The notes below the pieces were generated by a model. The model ran no database searches. It was not told where the DNA came from and worked only from the letters and a program-made list of their open reading frames with translations. A DNA stretch of 64,000 nt from Oleomonas cavernae (GTDB taxonomy: Bacteria > Pseudomonadota > Alphaproteobacteria > Zavarziniales > Zavarziniaceae). Made by a program: the position numbers and the translations under genes. This document shows positions 1 to 7,573 of this stretch, in pieces; position 1 is the first letter of the stretch; each line of letters starts with the position of its first letter. The stretch spans positions 1,764,001 through 1,828,000 of the forward strand of contig NZ_QYUK01000011.1 in the NCBI RefSeq assembly GCF_003590945.1, read 5' to 3'.

Positions 1-80
1 TGGTCGAGGCGCGGCAGAGCGCCGGGGCCACGCGCCTGCGCCCCGGCCAGCCGCTCGACGTGACGATCGGCGCGCCATGA
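1..80 (+). CDS. C-terminal end of an upstream protein, probably the HlyD-type adaptor of the following ABC exporter (partial)
   Basis: An open frame enters from the left edge and stops with TGA at 78-80, overlapping the ATG of the next gene in the usual ATGA arrangement. The last residues include LRPGQPLDV, which resembles the end of HlyD/YbhG-type membrane-fusion proteins, where an LRPGM or LRPGQ turn precedes the final strand. A fusion protein is the expected partner directly upstream of YbhF- and YbhS-like genes. Only about 25 residues are visible, so family membership is inferred mostly from context. Confidence 0.4.
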   Translation, partial: VEARQSAGATRLRPGQPLDVTIGAP

Positions 81-1006
81 CCACCCCGCTCGCCATCGAT
101 GTCACCGATCTGACCAAGCGCTTTGGCGAGCGCACGGTGGTCGATCACGTCTCGGTCAAGGTCAAGACCGGCGAGATCATGGGCTTCCTCGGCCCCAACG
201 GCAGCGGCAAGACCACCACCATCCGCATGCTGTGCGGCCTGCTGGTGCCCGACGAGGGACGCGGCACGTGTCTGGGCCTGGACGTGCTGGCGCAGAGCGA
301 TGCGATCAAGCGCCAGGTCGGCTATATGACGCAGAAGTTCAGCTTCTACGAAGACCTGACGATCGAGGAGAACCTGAGCTTCGTCGCCCGCATCTATGAC
401 CTCGACCGCCGGGCGCAGCGCGTCGCCGAGACGCTGGAACGCCTGGGGCTGGCCAACCGCCGCAACCAGCTCGCGGGCTCGCTGTCGGGCGGCTGGAAGC
501 AGCGCCTGGCGCTGGCCGCCTGCATCATGCACGAGCCGCGCCTGCTGCTGCTGGACGAGCCCACCGCCGGCGTCGACCCCAAGGCGCGGCGCGATTTCTG
601 GGACCAGATCCATCTCCTCGCGGCCGAGGGCATGACCGTGCTGGTCTCGACCCATTACATGGACGAGGCGGAACGCTGCCACCGCATCGCCTACATCGCC
701 TATGGCAAGCTGCTGACCGAGGGCACGGTGGACGAGGTCGTGGCCGCCGCCGGCCTGACCACCTTCGCCCTGTCGGGCCCCGGCATGGGCGCCCTGGCCA
801 GGCTGCTGGAAGGCGCGCCCGGCGTCGACCAGGTCGCCCCCTTCGGCACCGTGCTCCACGTCTCGGGCCGCGACGGGGCCGCCCTGAAAGCCACGCTGGA
901 CAGCGTGGTGAATGGCACGCCGGGGGTCCACATCAGCGCGGATGCCCCGTCGCTGGAAGATGTCTTCATCCTGCTGATGGGCGGGGCACAGGACAATTTC
1001 TCATGA
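77..1006 (+). CDS. ABC-2 type exporter ATP-binding subunit (YbhF/CcmA-like)
   Basis: A 309-residue cytoplasmic ATPase that would power the adjacent membrane subunit. Walker A is GPNGSGKTT at about residues 39-47, the Q-loop Gln is near 86 (YMTQKFSFYEDLT), the signature is LSGGWKQRL near 136-144, and Walker B with its catalytic Glu is [13 protein letters not shown] near 156-168, followed by a switch His in STHYMDEAE. The C-terminal ~80 residues resemble the regulatory tail of drug- and lipid-exporting ABC-2 ATPases. It overlaps the upstream adaptor remnant by ATGA and the downstream permease by four bases, so the three form one operon of YbhGFS type. The substrate cannot be read from sequence. 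Confidence 0.9.
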   Translation: MTTPLAIDVTDLTKRFGERTVVDHVSVKVKTGEIMGFLGPNGSGKTTTIRMLCGLLVPDEGRGTCLGLDVLAQSDAIKRQVGYMTQKFSFYEDLTIEENLSFVARIYDLDRRAQRVAETLERLGLANRRNQLAGSLSGGWKQRLALAACIMHEPRLLLLDEPTAGVDPKARRDFWDQIHLLAAEGMTVLVSTHYMDEAERCHRIAYIAYGKLLTEGTVDEVVAAAGLTTFALSGPGMGALARLLEGAPGVDQVAPFGTVLHVSGRDGAALKATLDSVVNGTPGVHISADAPSLEDVFILLMGGAQDNFS

Positions 1007-2163
1007 CGACCTTCCTCCATTCCTTCGGCATTTCCCGTGCCCGCCTCGCCGCCATGGTGGTGAAGGAATTCATTCAGATGCGGCGCGACCGCCTGACCTT
1101 TGCCCTGCTGATCGGCATCCCGATCATGCAGCTCGCCCTGTTCGGCTTTGCCATCAACAACGACCCCAAGGGCCTGCCCACCATCGTCCATGTGGCCGAG
1201 GACGGCCCCCATGCCCGCAGTATCCTCAGCGCCCTGCGCAATTCCGGTTACTTCAAGCTGGAGGAAGAGGCAGCCAGCCGGGCGCAGGTCGACCGCGCCC
1301 TGGAACTGGGCCGGGTACAATTCGCAGTGACGATCCCGGCGGGCTTCGAGCGCACCCTGCTGCGCGGCGAGACCCCGCAACTGCTGATCGAGGCCGATGC
1401 CAGCGACCCCTCCGCCACCGGCAATGCCATCGCCGCCCTGGCGCGTATCGGAACCGAGGCCCTGCGCCACGACCAGGGCGACCTGGCCGGCACCACGGTC
1501 GCGACGGACGACCGCCCGCCGCCCTTCGAATTTGTCGTCCACCGCCGCTTCAACCCCGACGGCATCACCCAGTACAATATCGTGCCCGGCCTGATCGGGG
1601 TGATCCTGACCATGACCATGGTGATTACCACCGCCATGGCCATGACCCGCGAACGCGAGCGCGGCACCATGGAAAACCTCCTCGCCATGCCGGTGCGGCC
1701 GATCGAGGTGATGACGGGCAAGATCCTGCCGCCCATCGGCATGGGGGCGATTCAGGTCTCGGTCGTGCTGATCGCCGCGCGCGGCCTGTTCGGGGTGCCG
1801 ATGACCGGCTCGTTCCCAGCCCTGATCATCGCCGTGATGCTGTTCATCGCCACCAACCTGTGCATCGGCTTCACCTTCTCGACGGTGGCGCGCAACCAGC
1901 TCCAGGCGATGCAGATGTCGTTCTTCTTCTTCCTGCCGTCGATCCTGCTCTCGGGCTTCATGTTCCCCTTCCGCGGCATGCCGTCGTGGGCCCAGGCGAT
2001 CGGCGAATGCCTGCCGCTGACCCATTTCCTGCGGGTGGTGCGCGGCGTCATGCTGCGCGGCAACGGCTTTGCCGAGGTTTCGGCCAATGCCTGGCCGATG
2101 CTGGCGATCCTGGTCGTTGTGACCGTGGTCGCCCTCAACCGCTATCGCCAGACTCTGGACTAA
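1003..2163 (+). CDS. ABC-2 type transport permease (YbhS/YbhR-like)
   Basis: A 386-residue inner-membrane subunit of the exporter begun by the gene at 77. The N-terminus has a short cytoplasmic segment rich in Arg (QMRRDRLTF), a first membrane helix near residues 30-50, a long periplasmic domain to about 185, and then a block of five hydrophobic helices to the end. This is the ABC2_membrane_3 architecture. The sequence RERERGTMENLLAMPVRPIEVM after the second helix is the family's conserved cytoplasmic coupling region. The start ATG lies inside the last codons of the ATPase gene, implying translational coupling. A single permease is present here, whereas E. coli has two (YbhR and YbhS), so this may work as a homodimer. 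Confidence 0.9.
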   Translation: MTTFLHSFGISRARLAAMVVKEFIQMRRDRLTFALLIGIPIMQLALFGFAINNDPKGLPTIVHVAEDGPHARSILSALRNSGYFKLEEEAASRAQVDRALELGRVQFAVTIPAGFERTLLRGETPQLLIEADASDPSATGNAIAALARIGTEALRHDQGDLAGTTVATDDRPPPFEFVVHRRFNPDGITQYNIVPGLIGVILTMTMVITTAMAMTRERERGTMENLLAMPVRPIEVMTGKILPPIGMGAIQVSVVLIAARGLFGVPMTGSFPALIIAVMLFIATNLCIGFTFSTVARNQLQAMQMSFFFFLPSILLSGFMFPFRGMPSWAQAIGECLPLTHFLRVVRGVMLRGNGFAEVSANAWPMLAILVVVTVVALNRYRQTLD

Positions 2164-2234
2164 AGGCGCGGCCGACCCGATAGCGTCACGAATCGGCCCT
2201 ATGGTGCCGGCCGTGTTTACGCTTGAGGCTCGTC

Positions 2235-2999
2235 ATGTTTTCGCTGGTCGGGAAGAAGGCACTGGTGGTCGGCATCGCCAATGAGTCCTCGATCGCCTTT
2301 GGCTGCGCCAAGGCCTTCCGCGCCCAGGGCGCCGATCTCGCCGTCACCTTCCAGAATGCCAAGGCGGAGCCCCATGTCCGCCCCGCCGCGGAGGCGTTGG
2401 GTGCCAAAATCGTGCTGCCCCTGGACGTGCAGGAGGACGGCGAATTCGGCCGGGTGTTCGACGAGATCGAGCACCTGTGGGGCCGGATCGACATCTGCCT
2501 GCACGCCGTCGCCTTCTGTCCCAAGCCGGACCTCCACGGCCGCGTCGTCGATTGCTCGCGCGGCGGCTTTACCACGGCGATGGACACCTCGGTCCATTCC
2601 TTCATCCGCATGGTGCAGCGGGCCGAGCCGCTGATGCCCGCCGGCGGCACCTGCATGACCGTCTCCTACTTCGGCGCCGAAAAGGTCGTCGAGCACTACA
2701 ACATCATGGGGCCAGTCAAGGCGGCACTCGAATCGGCCAGCCGCTACATGGCGGCGGAACTCGGCCCCAAGGGGATCCGGGTGCATGCGCTGTCGCCCGG
2801 CCCCTTGAAGACACGGGCGGCGTCGGGCATCGACCATTTCGACGAACTGATGGCGCGGGCGGCCGAACGCGCGCCCACCCACCACCTGGCGGATGTCGAC
2901 GATGTCGGCGCCTATGCAGCCTTCCTGGCCAGCGACGAGGCCGCCAACATCACCGGCGGTGTCCATTACATCGACGGCGGCTACCACATCGTCGGCTGA
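2235..2999 (+). CDS. Enoyl-[acyl-carrier-protein] reductase, FabI-like SDR
   Basis: A short-chain dehydrogenase/reductase expected to reduce the trans-2-enoyl thioester in fatty-acid elongation with NADH. The N-terminal nucleotide-binding motif is GIANESSIAFG (about residues 13-23), the non-canonical FabI form. The catalytic region SYFGAEKVVEHYNIMGPVK keeps both tyrosines and the YxxMGxxK spacing of E. coli FabI, and the loop SPGPLKTRAASGI matches the substrate-binding loop. Length is 254 residues, typical. An alternative ATG lies 12 bases upstream at 2223; I prefer 2235 because GAGGC sits at a suitable distance. It may be the main FabI or a paralogue, as many alphaproteobacteria have more than one. 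Confidence 0.85.
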   Translation: MFSLVGKKALVVGIANESSIAFGCAKAFRAQGADLAVTFQNAKAEPHVRPAAEALGAKIVLPLDVQEDGEFGRVFDEIEHLWGRIDICLHAVAFCPKPDLHGRVVDCSRGGFTTAMDTSVHSFIRMVQRAEPLMPAGGTCMTVSYFGAEKVVEHYNIMGPVKAALESASRYMAAELGPKGIRVHALSPGPLKTRAASGIDHFDELMARAAERAPTHHLADVDDVGAYAAFLASDEAANITGGVHYIDGGYHIVG

Positions 3000-3042
3000 G
3001 CTTTCCGGCCCCGCCCCGCCTAAAATTGCCCTTCCGCCGTGG

Positions 3043-3071
3043 TTGACAGCCCAGGGCACCGCGACTATGTT
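3043..3071 (+). promoter_or_regulatory. Sigma-70 promoter for tRNA-Gln
   Basis: TTGACA at 3043-3048 is followed after exactly 17 bases by TATGTT at 3066-3071, and the mature tRNA begins 26 bases further on. Consensus quality, spacing and position all fit a constitutive stable-RNA promoter. Confidence 0.75.
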
Positions 3072-3096
3072 CCCGGCCTCGCGCGCCGCATCCCGC

Positions 3097-3170
3097 TGGG
3101 GGATAGTTTAGCGGTAGAACCCCGGTCTCTGACACCGGTAGCTCTGGTTCGAATCCAGGTCCCCCAGCCA
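3097..3170 (+). tRNA. tRNA-Gln (anticodon CTG)
   Basis: A complete 74-base tRNA including encoded CCA. The acceptor arms TGGGGGA and TCCCCCA pair fully, with discriminator G at 3167. The anticodon stem CCGGT/ACCGG closes the seven-base loop CTCTGAC, giving anticodon CTG, which reads the Gln codon CAG. The T-arm contains GGTTCGAATCC. This gene is the attachment site of the downstream island: its 3' 50 bases, from the anticodon stem through CCA, are duplicated at 15379-15428. The copy here is intact because the element restores the tRNA end on integration. Confidence 0.97.
3121..3170 (+). repeat. attL: 50-bp direct repeat, 3' half of tRNA-Gln
   Basis: These 50 bases, starting CCCGGTCTCTGACACC and ending CCCCCAGCCA, are identical to 15379-15428 and in the same orientation. 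Homology stops abruptly on both sides. A tRNA 3' end duplicated around a tyrosine-integrase island is the standard signature of site-specific integration. Confidence 0.95.
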
Positions 3171-3203
3171 AGCTTTCCGCGGGTTTCGTCGCACGCAGGA
3201 CCT

Positions 3204-4562
3204 TCAAGCTGCCTTAGTTGGGCGGCGGTTGGCAAGTGTTTTAGAATCGGCGGGAACGCCGGCCGGATGAGGCAGGGCACCGGTTGCAACCTTCCGCCAG
3301 AAGCCTCTGCCTGGCAGCGGTATGCCGACCGCCCGCGCGCGCTTAGAAATTGCCACGTCCGAAATGCCGAACTCTTTGCCGAGATCGGTCAGTGGGCCGC
3401 TCCAAACCATTCTTTCCAAGTCTCTGGCTGTCACCAGCGCCCACCGAGCCCGCCCTATCGGGACGGCCTCTTTTGGTACAACCTTTAGGGTCCGCTGAGC
3501 CCGATTCAACTTAGCGATCGCCGCGGCACCCACTTGCGAGTCAAAACCAAGATAGTGCTTCTCGAGGATCGACCGAGCGTGGCTGAGGCTATGGCCAGTG
3601 ACTGCGCAAATCTCCGGAACGGTGCAACCCGCTCGGGCCAGCCGCACGACCGCTGTGCCGCGCAAATCGTGGAATCGGAGGTTGGCAATTCCTGCCCTTT
3701 TAACCGCCGCCCGCCAGGCTGCCCGGAACCCGTAGGCGGTCCAGGGTTTGCCACGGGAATTCACTAGAATCGGGCCCCGAAGTAGGATGGGGTCGGCGGC
3801 TTCAGCCGCCGATCGGGCCGCATCGAGAGCGGGTTTGAGGGCCTTGGCGACGGTGATTCGGAGCCGCACCTCGGTATTCTGCCTTGCCTTCGAGACGCTT
3901 TTTTGTTGGACGAGCTGGAGACAGGTGTCGTCATAGGCCGCCCATCGCAAAGCCAACAAATCACCTTGCCGTTGCCCTGTGTGCAGGGCCAAAAGTAGCG
4001 CCAGATGGAATTGGGGCGGGGCGAGAGACAGAAAAGTTGAAATTTCGGCGTCGGACCAAATTAGCTGAGCCCGAGAACCGGTCGCAAATTTGCCACCTCC
4101 CTTACAGGGATTCGGCTGCTCACGGATCCAACCCTCGTTCAAGGCCACCGAAAACACGCGCCGTAGAAGCGACCACCAGAGATCGGCCTGCTGTGGATGT
4201 TTTTCGGCAAGCTCTGCCCGGTATCTCTTGAAGGCCTTTCGGGCGGCCGCCAATTTGCCCGTCACCGGCATTGACCCAAATTTCGTCTCTATCCGTCGCA
4301 CCTGTAGTAAATAGCTTTCGCGGGTGTTGGGTTTGAGATTCTTAAACTCTGGGAGCCGTTGGTATTTGTTTAGCAAATCAAGTAAAATAACAGGAGTCTT
4401 CTTGACCTCAATTATCCTATTTGATTCGAAATATGAATTTTCGAATTCAACCGTTCCCGGCTCGCCTCTTAACCTGGGCCCACCTTTTCTGGCGTAATAG
4501 TAAATTTTCTCTGTACCGTCAGCGAGCCTCTTCTTGACGGTGTTAATCCCCCTGAAATCCAT
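3204..4562 (-). CDS. int: Tyrosine recombinase (island integrase) with C-terminal DNA-binding extension
   Basis: A 452-residue integrase expected to recombine attP with the tRNA-Gln 3' end. Catalytic residues are visible in order: Arg198 in HTGQRQGDLLALRW, the His298-x-x-Arg301 pair in FHDLRGTA, His324 in VTGHS, and nucleophile Tyr337 in EKHYLG. The N-terminal ~165 residues hold the SAM-like core-binding region. After the catalytic domain comes an extra segment of about 85 residues containing WSGPLTDLGKEFGISDVAI, a helix-turn-helix-like motif seen in other proteobacterial proteins, ending at a GRGFW motif. It reads toward the tRNA and ends 33 bases from it. The small upstream ORF overlaps its start by 20 bases. 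Confidence 0.93.
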   Translation of the reverse strand: MDFRGINTVKKRLADGTEKIYYYARKGGPRLRGEPGTVEFENSYFESNRIIEVKKTPVILLDLLNKYQRLPEFKNLKPNTRESYLLQVRRIETKFGSMPVTGKLAAARKAFKRYRAELAEKHPQQADLWWSLLRRVFSVALNEGWIREQPNPCKGGGKFATGSRAQLIWSDAEISTFLSLAPPQFHLALLLALHTGQRQGDLLALRWAAYDDTCLQLVQQKSVSKARQNTEVRLRITVAKALKPALDAARSAAEAADPILLRGPILVNSRGKPWTAYGFRAAWRAAVKRAGIANLRFHDLRGTAVVRLARAGCTVPEICAVTGHSLSHARSILEKHYLGFDSQVGAAAIAKLNRAQRTLKVVPKEAVPIGRARWALVTARDLERMVWSGPLTDLGKEFGISDVAISKRARAVGIPLPGRGFWRKVATGALPHPAGVPADSKTLANRRPTKAA

Positions 4563-4752
4563 GGTCAGACATCCATCTTGATAAATCGCTGTTGGATTCC
4601 GAGTGGTCCAGGCTGGACGCGCTGCCGGCCTCGACCCTCAAAGTACCATCTCTCGAAAGCGATACCGCCCCAATAGGAGTCGCAGCCTCCGCAAGGACCT
4701 CAATGATATCCTTGAGCGCACGCTTCTGCCGGGCGGTAAGACCGATACTCAT
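4543..4752 (-). CDS. Small hypothetical protein, possible directionality factor
   Basis: A 69-residue ORF whose end overlaps the integrase start by 20 bases, a layout common for excisionase-type genes. The N-terminal half, TARQKRALKDIIEVLAEAA, is predicted helical and basic, followed by a short strand-like stretch and an acidic, Ser-rich tail. I see no recognisable winged-helix or AlpA signature, so the excisionase idea rests on position and size only. It could also simply be an orphan island protein. Confidence 0.45.
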   Translation of the reverse strand: MSIGLTARQKRALKDIIEVLAEAATPIGAVSLSRDGTLRVEAGSASSLDHSESNSDLSRWMSDHGFQGD

Positions 4753-4802
4753 AGGTCCAGAATTGCCATCCGGAACCGAAACGCCAGCGACTCATGGCCG
4801 CG

Positions 4803-4818
4803 CAGAATCGTGAATCAC
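4803..4818 (+). promoter_or_regulatory. Island palindrome site 1 (CAGAATC-GTGAATCAC)
   Basis: CAGAATCGTGAATCAC here is repeated exactly, on the opposite strand, at 9545-9560. Its core GTGAATCAC is a palindrome around a central A/T and recurs at 9605-9613 and 15150-15158. This copy lies in the gap between the partition partner gene and the small ORF before int, where a repressor could control the integrase module. Confidence 0.45.
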
Positions 4819-4884
4819 AGTTCGCGCATCTCTCTACCCTCAACGAGGGATAGATCCCTATGCCATTTGGCCGCCCATCCGAGG

Positions 4885-5175
4885 TTATCGCCCGCGAAGC
4901 TCCTTCCAGACAGCCCATGCCTCCTCAATAATCACTCCCTGCGTAGTGCCTCGCGCCCGTGCTTCGTTTGCTATTTCGTCGGCAACTCCGGGCAGTGTCT
5001 TGGCATGAATTTGTCCGGTTCGAGGGCTAGGCAATCGTCCTCGTCGGCCTGGTTCTCTGGTCGTAAAGCCGTGGGCGTCGCCGGCAACATCCGCGGCCTT
5101 CTCGATCGCTGCGCCCTCGGCCTTCGGCCTCGTTTTCAGCCCCTTTAAATCAACCGTGAATGGGTTACTGCTCAT
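4885..5175 (-). CDS. Partition partner protein, ribbon-helix-helix type (ParG-like)
   Basis: A 96-residue protein encoded 46 bases downstream of the ParA gene. The N-terminal 45 residues are basic and probably flexible. The C-terminal half, from about residue 52 (RTGQIHAKTLPGVADEIANEARARG onward), reads as one DNA-contacting strand followed by two helices, the ribbon-helix-helix fold of ParG-type centromere-binding proteins. Such partners bind operator repeats, stimulate the ParA ATPase through the flexible N-terminus, and repress their own operon. Matching AT-rich repeats lie both between the two genes and upstream of parA. The fold is inferred from the pattern, not from a search. Confidence 0.65.
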   Translation of the reverse strand: MSSNPFTVDLKGLKTRPKAEGAAIEKAADVAGDAHGFTTREPGRRGRLPSPRTGQIHAKTLPGVADEIANEARARGTTQGVIIEEAWAVWKELRGR

Positions 5176-5179
5176 ACTG

Positions 5180-5224
5180 TTATCCGATTAATATAATTAT
5201 CCGGTAATTATAATAATCGGATTA
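5180..5224. promoter_or_regulatory. Intergenic par repeats (centromere/operator half 1)
   Basis: The 46 bases between parA and its partner hold three copies of an AT-rich box: TTATCCGATTAAT at 5180-5192, TTATCCGGTAA at 5197-5207, and TAATCGGATTA at 5214-5224 (inverted). The middle copy is the exact complement of the box at 5931-5941 upstream of parA. Repeats of this kind are binding sites for ribbon-helix-helix partition proteins. Confidence 0.6.
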
Positions 5225-5881
5225 GTGTTCTTGCAAGAGGCGCTGATAAACGGCGTGAGCAAAGCCGGCGGCGTTCTCGATGGCCCCCGCCTGGTTGCCC
5301 TGAGGTGGCATCGAGCGAAGATCGCCACCGAATTGGAACAGGGCTGCAAAAGCGCCGCGCTCCATTAGCTCGGGTGAAATTACGTCCACCCCCTGCCCGG
5401 CTAAGCTTTGCTCGAGGCCGGTGTGCGCCCTCGATCTAACAGCCTTTGTCATGGTGAAGACGACCGCTGACCTGATCGCCCTGCCAAGGGCTTCCTCTTC
5501 CTCTCGAATCAGTGCAAGCGCCCTGATCCCGATCGAGGCATCTAGACTCGTCGGCCGCATCGGAACGACAACGAGATCGGCTTGGCTTATCGCTCGGCTA
5601 ACAAGACGGGACGCCACCCCTTCCAGGTCAACGACAACCACCTTGCCATCCCCATCCACCTTCTTGATCGTCTTGATCACCGTGGCCTCCGTTACGTCAT
5701 CGATGACATCGATTCCGTCAGGGAGCGGAGCTTTGCTGGCCCATATAGTGACACTCTTGTTTGGGTCGCAATCGAGGACAGTTACACTGGCGCCAGCGAT
5801 AGCGAGCTCCGTTGCAAGTAGGATGGCTGTGGTGCTTTTCCCAGCCCCACCCTTTGGGCTGGCAACAACGATAACTGGCAT
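5222..5881 (-). CDS. parA: ParA-family partition ATPase (type Ib, ParF-like)
   Basis: A 219-residue deviant-Walker ATPase that would move plasmid DNA along the nucleoid. KGGAGKSTT at about residues 10-18 is the deviant Walker A with both signature lysines, the DCDPN segment is Walker A-prime, and VVVVDLEG is Walker B. There is no N-terminal helix-turn-helix domain, and the partner downstream is small and ribbon-helix-helix-like, so this is the ParF/ParG type rather than ParA/ParB of P1. Operator-like repeats precede it and lie between it and its partner. A partition ATPase in an island argues that the element replicates as a circle at least part of the time. Confidence 0.9.
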   Translation of the reverse strand: MPVIVVASPKGGAGKSTTAILLATELAIAGASVTVLDCDPNKSVTIWASKAPLPDGIDVIDDVTEATVIKTIKKVDGDGKVVVVDLEGVASRLVSRAISQADLVVVPMRPTSLDASIGIRALALIREEEEALGRAIRSAVVFTMTKAVRSRAHTGLEQSLAGQGVDVISPELMERGAFAALFQFGGDLRSMPPQGNQAGAIENAAGFAHAVYQRLLQEH

Positions 5882-5884
5882 ACT

Positions 5885-5941
5885 GGATAATCCAATTCAT
5901 CCGGTTTTTAATTATACCGGATAAATTGGATTACCGGATAA
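5885..5941. promoter_or_regulatory. par upstream repeats (centromere/operator half 2)
   Basis: Directly upstream of parA are four related boxes: the palindrome GGATAATCC at 5885-5893, ATCCGGT at 5899-5905, TACCGGATAA at 5915-5924, and TTACCGGATAA at 5931-5941. The last is identical in reverse to the box at 5197-5207. Spacing of the two clear TACCGGATAA copies is about 17 bases. The region is AT-rich and must also contain the parA promoter, so binding here would couple segregation to autoregulation. Confidence 0.6.
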
Positions 5942-6013
5942 AAATATGATTGTGCTCGCACATTTTCGCGCAAACAAAATACCCAAATATATGGAAATCC
6001 GTTGAAGACAACC

Positions 6014-7039
6014 TTACCATTTTCGGTCGATGGGAAAACTAATTCCACTTCCATGGGAATCTAGAAGTTCTTCGTGAATGAAATTCAAGGATTTACTCTT
6101 GCCTGTGGCCCGCGATGACTCAAAAATTGCGTGAGATAGAACATTCCAATAGGCCCGAACTGGGAAAATATTGTTAGATTTAAGCGAATCTGACAGGAGA
6201 TTTCGGAGGTACTCAGGTTCAGGATCGATCACATAAACATTCCCTTGAAAGCCCCTAAAGCGGCTCTGAAAGCATGCCAGGGAAACGTGATCATCGTGAG
6301 CATCTCTATTCCGCGCAAAGCTGTAGCCGATGATTGCGATAAATGCTGGAACGGTTCGGCTAATTTCCAATAACCGTAAAGCTAGATTCTGATCTGCCCA
6401 AGTTTCTGGAACGCCCATGAGAATATCGTCTGACAAATCTGGTAAATGCTCATCACGGACACTTTCTATCAGGTCTTCGATTTTTGGTGACCCGAACTCC
6501 CGCTCAATAGTTCCATGCATATCAAGTACTCGATGGCGTCGCCCACACAATCTTGACGCCAATCCATCGTGATTGTAATTTGCAATAAATGATGGGGAAA
6601 ATAGCCGAAAAACACTGTAACTATCACTTTTCCTATTGATGAAATTAGCTTTTGCAAGGCGATTTTTTAATAATAGACGGGTATAAAAATTCGGAATTCT
6701 TTTTATTATTTCCAAAAATAGTAAATTATCATAACCAAAACGAATTTCCCTATCTGGGAATACCTCGAATGGCGTTATGTTGCTTGAATTATTGACAATT
6801 CCTTTTGTTAACGGGGAGTGAGTTGGCTCGGCGACAGAAAGCCCGCCGAGATTACGCAAGAAATCCAGCGGTGGCGCTGTCCAGAATGCCCTACCAAGAG
6901 GAGCTGTACCCGCCGAGGCGCCCGCCCCCAAGAGGTAAAGGCCCGGAGCGGTCCTAAATTGCATCAGGAGAAATTCGAGGCTCGGTGCACCAGGGAGCAT
7001 CATTGGGCCCGTGTTTGAGCAAGATCCGCGATCGCTCAT
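6014..7039 (-). CDS. SIR2-like domain protein, candidate NAD-hydrolysing defence effector
   Basis: A 341-residue protein. The sirtuin NAD-binding elements are visible: LGAGASAG at residues 37-44 (GAG-S motif), NYNHD at 154-158 matching the TxNxD motif, a catalytic-type His at 175 in DMHGTI, and IIGYSFAR at 237-243 matching the GxSL strand. The zinc-binding cysteines of classical protein deacetylases are absent, as in prokaryotic SIR2 proteins such as ThsA and DSR, which degrade NAD on phage infection. No second effector or sensor domain is evident after about residue 260. The gene is markedly AT-rich compared with its neighbours, indicating recent transfer. It stands alone between partition genes and the relaxase. 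Function as a defence gene is inferred. Confidence 0.7.
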   Translation of the reverse strand: MSDRGSCSNTGPMMLPGAPSLEFLLMQFRTAPGLYLLGAGASAGTAPLGRAFWTAPPLDFLRNLGGLSVAEPTHSPLTKGIVNNSSNITPFEVFPDREIRFGYDNLLFLEIIKRIPNFYTRLLLKNRLAKANFINRKSDSYSVFRLFSPSFIANYNHDGLASRLCGRRHRVLDMHGTIEREFGSPKIEDLIESVRDEHLPDLSDDILMGVPETWADQNLALRLLEISRTVPAFIAIIGYSFARNRDAHDDHVSLACFQSRFRGFQGNVYVIDPEPEYLRNLLSDSLKSNNIFPVRAYWNVLSHAIFESSRATGKSKSLNFIHEELLDSHGSGISFPIDRKW

Positions 7040-7325
7040 AATTGCATGGGAACCGAGGCCGCCGCCACAGTTGGACGGTGCCCGGTCGCCGAACGTACAT
7101 TATGGAAAATCCGGGGAAGTCAATTTTAAGACCTCGCACGCCCCGCCGACGGGCGCACAGAATTCGGGGCATTGTATACATGCCAGCGTCGGGCTGGCGC
7201 ATCGCTCGATTACTTGCGATTATTTGTCACCAACCCAGCACCACCGCCGACTGGGTTCATTGCTCGTCGATCGCGATCAGCACGACGCCCCCTATCGTTT
7301 ATCCCCGCTCCGCCCTTCCTCGGGT

Positions 7326-7561
7326 GGTCCGAAACTGGGCCAGATGACCCTGGACAGTCGGCCTCGACGCCGACTATTCTCCTTCTACTCTCCTTGAGAG
7401 GTCCGCAAATCGTGGGCCAGATGAAACATCAGAATGCTGTCGGTGCGCGACTGAAATCCACTGGAGGTCCGCAAATCGTGGGCCGGATGAAACATTCACG
7501 AAGACGGCGTCACGACCTGGCGGCCACTGGAGGTCCCTTAATTGCGGGCCAGCGGAACTTT
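7326..7561 (+). repeat. Imperfect direct repeats with 66-bp period, in a 530-bp gene-free stretch
   Basis: Four copies of a unit beginning GGTCC and containing GGGCCAGATGA start at 7326, 7400, 7466 and 7532; the last three are exactly 66 bases apart. Copies at 7400 and 7466 differ at one base over 30. The unit resembles the multiple terminal repeats of IS21-family elements (GGTCCC, then an AT stretch, then GGGCC), but no transposase is present, so this may be an orphan transposon end. The rest of the gap, 7040-7325, shows nothing I can support as a gene. Confidence 0.5.
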
Positions 7562-7573
7562 AAGTCGGTTTTG

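Noticed and set aside
2950-3289. Minus-strand ORFs over the tRNA-Gln region
   Set aside because: They read through the tRNA gene antisense and have no coding features.
7400-7561. Possible CRISPR array (30-base repeats, 36-base spacing)
   Set aside because: Only three or four units, the repeats diverge strongly, the intervening sequences share their ends (CCACTGGA), and there are no cas genes.
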